From Castanea sativa (lineage: Eukaryota; Streptophyta; Magnoliopsida; Fagales; Fagaceae), in NCBI RefSeq assembly GCF_040712315.1, contig NC_134013.1, positions 45,969,501 to 46,033,500 on the forward strand: DNA of 64,000 nt, in the 5' to 3' direction. Under the pieces are notes generated by a model that saw only the letters and a program-made list of their open reading frames with translations, was not told the origin of the DNA and ran no database searches. Position numbers and translations under genes: made by a program. Positions 57,924-64,000 of the stretch are shown piece by piece. Each line of letters opens with the position of its first letter. Position 1 is the first letter of the stretch.

Positions 57924-58950
57924 TTAGCTGCCTAGGAAGAGGACCAGGCCAAGATACCTGGGGATTCCTAGGGGTCCAGGATCCTCGAGACATACAGCAA
58001 GACCAGAATGGGATTAAGACAAGTCAAGAGGGTATGCCAAGAAACACAAAGAACAAGAACATATATGTCCTTATCAGCTGCCCAATGATGCAAAAAAGGG
58101 ATCAGAAGGCTTGGGGAACCAATAGCTCATAAGCAAGGGTCTAGTACCTCAGGGAACCCAAGAAGAAGAGCCATGAAGGAAGGTTGCTGGGATCTTTCAG
58201 CCAGGCAAGAAGGAATCAGCCCACTTAGGAAAAATGACAAAGGGGAAAGCAGCCAAAAGATGAGTTTGAAAAGTGGAGTCTAAAAGCCTTGAAAAAAAGA
58301 AAGACCAAAGGTCAGCCTTTTAGGACCCCCCAGAACGGGAAAGTCAACTGGGGTCTTTTGAAATGAAAGCCTTAAAAGATGAAAATAATGAAGGATGAGG
58401 AAGGAACCAGCTACCAATGTTGCTAACACAACATTGGTTCTGGTACCTAGAGGGACAAATAAAGGGAATATGTGGTACACCGAAAACCCTAGGATGACAC
58501 TATAAAAGGAGGGGCAGCCAATAGTGAAAGGCATTCATCAACAATGACTTGGAGCAAGTCTTAGAGGCCTGAAGAGCCATCTAAGTCTGCGATTTTTGAA
58601 CTTATTTGGACCTTGTAACACGTCCTAGTGAGCATTATGTTCTACATAATTAAGAAAACAATGGAGCATTTTACTTTGTTTTGAAGGATCCTTAACATCT
58701 ATTTTATCTCTTCTTTCTTATTATTTCGTTCTTTGTTGTTCTCTGTTATTCAATACATATATTCTCTATATGTTAGCAATGTATGTGTTGTAGGATTCAT
58801 ACCCTGTGCATCACTTGGTTCAAAATCAGCCTCATTTAGATGTTGTGAACCAAGCCCAGTCCCTTAAAATATAAAGCATCAGGCCCGAGATCCCCATTTT
58901 TTTACTTGGACTTGTGTGCTGCTTTCTTTTTAAAAAAAAGAACCCACATA
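57656..58950 (+). repeat. 3' LTR of the Tat-type element
   Basis: 1295 bp, collinear with 42776-44157 but lacking ~140 bp after about 58555 and carrying an (AT)n expansion at about 57870-57920. Ends CCCACATA (one change from CCCACACA), followed by the GCCTT target duplication. Confidence 0.9.
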
Positions 58951-58955
58951 GCCTT

Positions 58956-58986
58956 CTTCTCAAAAAAAAAAAAAAAAAAAAAAAAA
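58956..58986 (+). other. Poly(A) tail of the interrupted LINE
   Basis: CTTCTC followed by about 25 A. It is the continuation of the LINE 3' UTR that stops at 42775. Confidence 0.75.
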
Positions 58987-61028
58987 GAACTCACCTTTTT
59001 TCCTCGAAAAATTCTTAGGTACCCCCTGAGTTAAGCCCTCTTCTCACATTCAAGATAGACCTCACCATGAATTTAATGAATGAACTCCATTATGAATGTG
59101 AAATGAAAGAGCATCATTCTACCTAAGAATTACTCTTTTTCTCTATGCAAACCAACCTTTGACTTTTTTTCTAGAATGGTTTTTTTTTTCCAAAGTAATT
59201 GTCTTCGCACTAAATGTTTGTGTAGATTCCGAATTCCGAGGTGTTTGTCTAATTTGAAGCTTCCATCATAAGAATAAAAAAAATTTTATCGCACATTTAT
59301 TTGGAATTTCAAAAAATATTAATAACATTTTGTGAAACAACAAAGAAAAAAAATCCTAGTTCATTTTCAAGGCCACCTAAGCACAAAAATGTAGGGAATA
59401 TACACAAAATTCTCAAATATGTGAGATGAAAGATAGAAAAATTATGCGTCAAAGAAAAAAACAATATTTACGTGGTTCTGCAATTTTCATACATCCACAG
59501 AGTTGGAGTGATTTTACTATTCACAATAAAAACTATGAGATGCAGCATTACAATTTTTTCTTTCAAAACAACCCACCAAACCCTAATCTCTAAACAACGA
59601 TTTTTCTATCCTACACACAAGATTCACCAATAGGCTAAAACCGTAGCGCTTTTATATCAAATCAGGTCATAATCTAGATCAAACACAACTGAGCTCCATA
59701 AGTGTATAATAAGCTACTAATTAACTTTAAGTAATGTTACACCACTCAATATTCTTTAATTAGATGTGAATTTTGACAAATCCATTGTTGGAATACGTTA
59801 TCTCTGTATTCTTGCAAAGTTTCAAAGTAATTAAAGATCAATAATCATGTCATCAGTCAATTGTTTAAATTCAAGTTTTTATAGTTTAAAATAACTCATA
59901 AAAGACGAGCTCATATATTGAATAGTAAATAACATCTAATTAGCATGCATGTTAAGAACATATAGAATATATAATCTAACGATAGGATTTCAAAATATGA
60001 GTTTAATAACAAGTTATTGGATGGTAACTTGAAACAAACTTATATAGATAACATAACTAAGTGGTATAACAATGTTTAGAGATACACATATAACTTGAAA
60101 CAAACTTAAATTAGATAACAATCTTCAAAAAAAAAAAAAAAAAAACTTATATAGATAACATAACATTAGGTATAGTGAGTCTCATCATGTTATCCAGTTG
60201 CTATTTAATAACCTAGTATCAGAGTTTTACGTTTATCAAAAATAGTATCAGAGTTTTACTAGGTTGCAGCTTTAGTTCATATTTGGATCAAAGCTGAACT
60301 TTGGTTGCGAACGGCAAAGACCTAATTGAGAATAAATTAGATCTTGAGCAATTGTTTTCCCAAATAGTAGACCCTTGTGCTACCTCAACCGGTAATTTTG
60401 AATGTTTCGAACCTGTTTTTTTTTTTTAATAACTCATAACTCATAAGATTTCGTAATTGGAAAGGATGTATCCACACATTAGAAGACCGTTTCACTAAAG
60501 TTCTGCCCCAATGCACAAATCATGAATTGTTGAAGGGCCTTAGACTAGTGGAATAATTGGTAGCTGCTTATCCTAAATGGTAAAATACTAAAACTTATAC
60601 ATCTTTCCCACCAAAGATCTATGGACCTAAGTAAGCTGTCAAAGCACTCAGTAGGCACCCAAAAGATGCTATCAGAAGCATGCATGACACCATTCTATGG
60701 AGCCAAATAGTAGATTTCAGAGACAAAAGAGAGACGTCAACATGAATTCATAAATCATAACCAACATACATTCACCTTTTTAACAGAGAATGAAGTTTAG
60801 CGACATAAACAAACTGCTTTGAATGTTCTTACATCAAACCAGACAAAGCACAACACTAGGTAACACATCGCAGAAGATAACAATAATAGTTCTGGTACAG
60901 GACACCAAATTGTAGTCCACAACACTACCAGATTAATAAAAAAGAACAGAGACCAGAAGACACCCATTTATTCGTAGTAACAGACATGGAAATAAACGTG
61001 CAAGCAAATTAAGTGAAATGAGAACACA
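58987..61028. other. Intergenic region with old retroelement remnants
   Basis: No host gene seen. 59440-59620 has ACGTGGTTCTGCAATTTTC, similar to copia LTR sequence. 60026-60260 has short duplicated stretches (AACTTGAAACAAACTTA and GTATCAGAGTTTTAC, each twice). 60470-60556 is a copia RNase H remnant, listed separately. The last part is probably the 3' UTR of the eIF5 gene. Confidence 0.5.
60476..60556 (+). pseudogene. Copia RNase H C-terminal remnant
   Basis: Reads RFTKVLPQCTNHELLKGLRL then a stop, matching the DPFTKALP...LLKGLG ending of copia polyproteins. Nothing else of the element is recognisable around it. Confidence 0.6.
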
Positions 61029-62354
61029 TCATTCCTCCTCAGTTTCTGACTCTGCACTCTGGAGCCAATCAATGAAAGGCCGAGCATTCTTCCATATCTG
61101 CGAGTCCTTGTTGCCTCCCTTCAGCCCTTCTTGATACCACTGTACAGTATACTCTTCCTCCAAGACATCAGCATCATAAAGTGCTTTCAATACCAGAGCC
61201 ACTTCTTTCAGTGCATTTGTCTTTGACTTCCCCCAGAACTTCTCAAGGGCACGAAGCAAGAGCAATTGTGACTCCTCATCCTGAGTTGAGGAAGCAGCAA
61301 GGAGGCTCTTCTTCTTGACCACTTCCTTATCAAACCCTTTCTCAACACCAACAAAGATTGCCTCAATCAGAGCATTCATCTTTTCCTGCGCAGACCCAGA
61401 AAGTGATCTGAGAAGAGACTGCAATTCCTTTGCGGAAACACCTCTCTTCAGAATTTCTCTCACCTCATCAGCAAGTGTTTTGTGTGCGACTGAGTTTCCA
61501 TTTTCAGCACTTTCACTTGCTCTGTTTGCTGCTTTCGGCTTCTTCTCCGTCTCTTCTGTAGAGAGCATGACCATATCAGCCGTCACAGCACTCAGTTGCT
61601 CTTGGATTCGTTGCTTAGCCGCCTCAAGGGATGTATCAGTTTGCCACTGAATGTCATCATCCTCATCCTCATCGGCTTCTTCCTTCTCATCAATTTGACT
61701 GTGAGTAGGTGATGTGCGATCCTCATCAGATCCGCTAGCTTTTTTCTTTGAAGAGCTGGCCTTTGTCGTGCCATCCTTAGAAGAGGTGGTACCCTTCTTC
61801 TTGGACTCTTTCTTAATTTTCTTCATCTCCTCATCAGCAGCTTCACCTTCCTTCAGACGCTCTTTCTCAGCCCTCCTCATAGCTTTCTTGTCCTTGGATC
61901 CCTTCTTTTGTTCAGGTGGGTTCTTCAAAATAAAAGTAGTGAGCTTGTCCCTCATATCCACATCAGACACAAAACCACAAGCAGCACATTTAAGTTGGAG
62001 CATCTGAGTTTTAGTAATCAAAATCTCAGTCTCCGGGTTTCCACAACCATAACACTGGACATATTTCTTGATGAAGTTCTCAAGAAGGCCAGCAAGTTTA
62101 GGAGTGTCATGGGCCCCATTAACAAGAGAAGTCCCAGTTTTCTCGTCAAATTTAGATTGGGCTCCAAGCTCACACCCAAAGTACTTAGTGGTGTAAGAGG
62201 CTGGTCTTGCCAAAGCCTTTGCAATATCAACCATGTTGACTACATTTGTCTTGATGCCATTTCCTCGGCCCTCAATTTTGGTAATCATTTTGGGCATCTT
62301 ATACCTGTAGAAGGCATCATCACTATTTCCAGCACCTATGTTCTGTAAAGCCAT
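61029..62354 (-). CDS. Eukaryotic translation initiation factor 5 (eIF5)
   Basis: Uninterrupted 441-aa frame, no introns in the coding part. Residues 1-130 form the eIF5/eIF2B-type GTPase-activator domain with the N-terminal DDAFYRYKMPK; R17 sits at the place of the catalytic arginine finger (R15 in yeast) that drives GTP hydrolysis on eIF2 at the start codon. A zinc ribbon follows (C101-x2-C104, C123-x2-C126). Residues 145-240 are a Lys/Glu/Asp-rich linker. About 290-441 is the W2/HEAT domain that binds eIF2-beta, eIF1 and eIF3c, with aromatic/acidic boxes (EKFWGKS, WLQSAESETEEE). The start is the ATG at 62354, with A at -3 and G at +4; the upstream in-frame stretch has no ATG. Cytoplasmic. 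Gene symbol for this species not known. Confidence 0.97.
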   Translation of the reverse strand: MALQNIGAGNSDDAFYRYKMPKMITKIEGRGNGIKTNVVNMVDIAKALARPASYTTKYFGCELGAQSKFDEKTGTSLVNGAHDTPKLAGLLENFIKKYVQCYGCGNPETEILITKTQMLQLKCAACGFVSDVDMRDKLTTFILKNPPEQKKGSKDKKAMRRAEKERLKEGEAADEEMKKIKKESKKKGTTSSKDGTTKASSSKKKASGSDEDRTSPTHSQIDEKEEADEDEDDDIQWQTDTSLEAAKQRIQEQLSAVTADMVMLSTEETEKKPKAANRASESAENGNSVAHKTLADEVREILKRGVSAKELQSLLRSLSGSAQEKMNALIEAIFVGVEKGFDKEVVKKKSLLAASSTQDEESQLLLLRALEKFWGKSKTNALKEVALVLKALYDADVLEEEYTVQWYQEGLKGGNKDSQIWKNARPFIDWLQSAESETEEE

Positions 62355-62396
62355 CTTGACTACAGTGCAAAATTTGAAGAACAAATAAACTGGATG

Positions 62397-62660
62397 TCAC
62401 AGGGAGAAAACGCAGAGATTCGAACTATGGGCAATGGCAAAATTGTCTTCCAAAGTTTCCAGGACAAGAGAAGACTGGTCTTCGGCGGTTAAAAAAGGTT
62501 GCACCCGATTGCAACCATCAAACTCAGGGTGTTCCAGAAATGGCCCGAGATGCATACAGCCAGTCCTTTGAAAAATGGATCTGTTCTTTTTTCTTAATGA
62601 AGGACAGTACTCTCCTAGCAACCCAATCGATCCCAAATCGAAGGTGGCCTGTTCGGACAT
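62397..62660 (-). CDS. Upstream ORF of eIF5, 87 codons (candidate)
   Basis: ATG at 62660, stop at 62397, ending 42 nt before the eIF5 ATG. The start context is poor (T at -3, T at +4), while the eIF5 start is optimal. Human eIF5 is known to be self-limited by poor-context upstream ORFs, and plant eIF5 has, to my recollection, been listed among genes with conserved upstream peptides. The peptide (begins MSEQATFDLG, contains GCMHLGPFLEHPEF) has no domain I recognise. Caution: a possible donor AAG|GTGAAG near 62690 and acceptor ACTGTAG near 62360 would place it in a leader intron instead. Confidence 0.45.
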   Translation of the reverse strand: MSEQATFDLGSIGLLGEYCPSLRKKNRSIFQRTGCMHLGPFLEHPEFDGCNRVQPFLTAEDQSSLVLETLEDNFAIAHSSNLCVFSL

Positions 62661-63287
62661 AAAAGAAACTTCAATGTTGACACCTTCACCTTGAAAAGAT
62701 GCAAACAGCAGCTAACCCCACAAGCTCCCTGTGTCAACAATGTCCAGAATTAGAAGTAAGAAACATATAGCGATAGATATGCTGTTAATAACACAAGAAA
62801 ATTATTCATATGTCAGGTTCCATTAATTTAGATAGTCAGTACAAGCAACAAGAAACAAGAATAGCAATACAACGGTTCAGAACATGTCATGAATAAAAGA
62901 AAGATTGTGAGTACGTATTTGTACAACTATCTACATAGCAATACACAAAGATTGCCAGCAAAACCCAAAACATAATAAAAATGAATGCAAATGCAATTAA
63001 CCATCGTGCTCAAATTTTTCAGAAGTTTCCTTGTTGACAGAAGTGTTAAATACATAAAAATAAACCTCCTTAAACAGCTAAGCAATCAGCTTGCCTTCTC
63101 ATGAAGATAAAAAAAGTTCAATTAAACATAGCACAATTCAAGTTTTATGTGACATTTTAAGTTAAAGGTCATTCAAGACCAAATCCGGAAAATAAGAAGA
63201 AAAAAAAACCCCAGAGAAAGGGGACACTGAAACAGAAAAGGCCATGCAAAAACACATTTAAAGCAAAAAAAAAAACACAATGATTTA
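62661..63287 (-). promoter_or_regulatory. Probable eIF5 leader and promoter
   Basis: AT-rich upstream sequence of the minus-strand eIF5 gene, without any coding frame. The transcript start is not resolved. Confidence 0.35.
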
Positions 63288-63415
63288 GGAGGTGTTTGGG
63301 AGAGTAGTTTAAGTTATGTTGTTTGGGTGTTTTTGATATACGTGTAGGTGAAAATGTGTGTAATGTTGTTTAAAATGTGTGAAAATATGTTTAAACATGC
63401 TTGCCAAACACCCCC
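63288..63415. mobile_element. Tourist/PIF-Harbinger-like MITE, TSD TTA
   Basis: 128 bp with terminal inverted repeats GGAGGTGTTTGGGAG and, from the right end, GGGGGTGTTTGGCAA, flanked by TTA at 63285-63287 and 63416-63418. A 3-bp TTA duplication is typical of PIF/Harbinger. It lies ~630 bp upstream of the eIF5 upstream ORF. Confidence 0.75.
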
Positions 63416-63418
63416 TTA

Positions 63419-64000
63419 CTTTCTTCCAATTAAAAAAAAAAGAAACTCGAAATAAACCAGTATAGCCATTAAAAATAACTAGTGTTTAAATACATATAGA
63501 ACTTAAATCATACAAGTCTAATATACTGAAATGTTATCAAGTGTTTTTTACAAGTGATGCATGAAGACATTAGGTCTATTATTGATTTCAAAACAAGGTT
63601 TAGGCTCTATTAATTATTCTAACAATATGCAGTATGTTTTACAACAAGCTTCTATAAACAAATTAATCTAACAATAGATTTCACAACAAGCTTTTTAAAT
63701 GAAAATTAGAAATAATAAAGAAACTTAAAATTAATAGAATAAATAAATAAACAACTGAGGCTCTCGCCTTAGCACCATTTTCATGGTTTAAAGCACTCAC
63801 CTCACTTGCCAAAGCTCTAAAGGTGAGCAACTAAGTAAAAGTGCCTAGGCGAGCACCCGGCTCGCCTATGACTTCCATTAATACAACAAGGTGAATCACA
63901 GACATGCTATATAAGAACATCTAGGAACCAGAACAGAAACATTAGAACCCTTCAAGCAAAATATATTTTCAGATCCTCACTTCCCATTTAGCATTTACGG
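63419..64000. other. Intergenic, no gene seen
   Basis: AT-rich. 63760-63870 has GAGGCTCTCGCCTTAGCACC and, inverted, GTGCCTAGGCGAGCACCCGG, an imperfect inverted repeat that may be a small old transposon. Confidence 0.4.

Larger units (their letters stand above)
42776..58950 (+). mobile_element. Tat-type Ty3/gypsy retrotransposon, 16.2 kb, TSD GCCTT
   Basis: LTRs 42776-44157 and 57656-58950; exact target duplications GCCTT at 42771-42775 and 58951-58955. Order: primer site, gag, protease, RT, RNase H, a second RNase H, integrase, a long region with antisense coding, then a polypurine tract. The extra RNase H between RT and integrase, the GGCGACTCC primer site and the antisense ORF all point to the Tat/Ogre group. 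It is broken by stops, a tandem duplication and a nested solo LTR, so it is not autonomous. It split the 3' UTR of a LINE. Confidence 0.93.

Noticed and set aside
42010..59005. TTTCCTCG at 42010 and after the LINE poly(A) near 58998 as the LINE target duplication
   Set aside because: About 12 unrelated bases separate the second copy from the poly(A), so the match may be chance.
61315..62348. Plus-strand frames of 97-146 codons over the eIF5 gene
   Set aside because: Shadows of the conserved eIF5 coding sequence on the other strand.
62355..62384. An eIF5 start upstream of 62354
   Set aside because: The in-frame extension has no ATG, and family proteins start at MALQNIG.

Overview
The window is nuclear DNA from a flowering plant, most likely a woody eudicot. 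The evidence is two plant-type genes (one intron-rich, one with an intronless coding region), AT-rich non-coding DNA full of microsatellites, and a dense layer of nested plant LTR retrotransposons, LINE remnants and MITEs. The exact clade is my guess only. I see no rRNA, tRNA, CRISPR or bacterial-type operon.

Only two host genes look intact. (1) 34077-39796 (+): a seven-exon RING-CH (RINGv) membrane E3 ligase of the plant PIT1/DUF3675 type, 262 aa, with all splice sites readable. (2) 61029-62354 (-): an uninterrupted 441-aa eIF5, with an 87-codon upstream ORF (62397-62660) that starts in a poor context.

The rest is mobile DNA. 1-20812: parts of a large Tat/Ogre-like LTR element with about 4.2 kb LTRs carrying a ~30-bp minisatellite. 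A copia solo LTR (2146-2990, target duplication GAAAC) and two antisense solo LTRs of a second copia family sit inside it. One of these (6695-16365, duplication CAAGT) was itself hit by a full-length but decayed copia of the same family (7133-15365, duplication TTTCT). 20813-29957: a minus-strand copia that lacks pol but carries a plant transposon-protein ORF. A second, SIRE-like copia (5' LTR 27986-28973) landed in its leader, and a later deletion fused the two gag genes. 29958-33000: LINE tail, hAT MITE, then the promoter and leader of the RING-CH gene.

40841-41907 holds a TRIM-type mini-element and a Mutator-like MITE. 42002-58986 is a truncated LINE whose 3' UTR, just before its poly(A), was split by a 16.2-kb Tat-type Ty3/gypsy element (42776-58950, duplication GCCTT). 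That element has gag, protease, RT, two RNase H domains, integrase and a long antisense ORF region with a plant mobile domain. The antisense region was in turn hit by a related solo LTR (53498-55354, duplication AAGAT). 59000-64000 holds old remnants, eIF5, and its upstream region with a Tourist-like MITE.

All retroelement genes carry stops or frameshifts, so none looks autonomous. Boundaries rest on LTR termini, target duplications, PBS and PPT read by eye; no alignment or database search was run.
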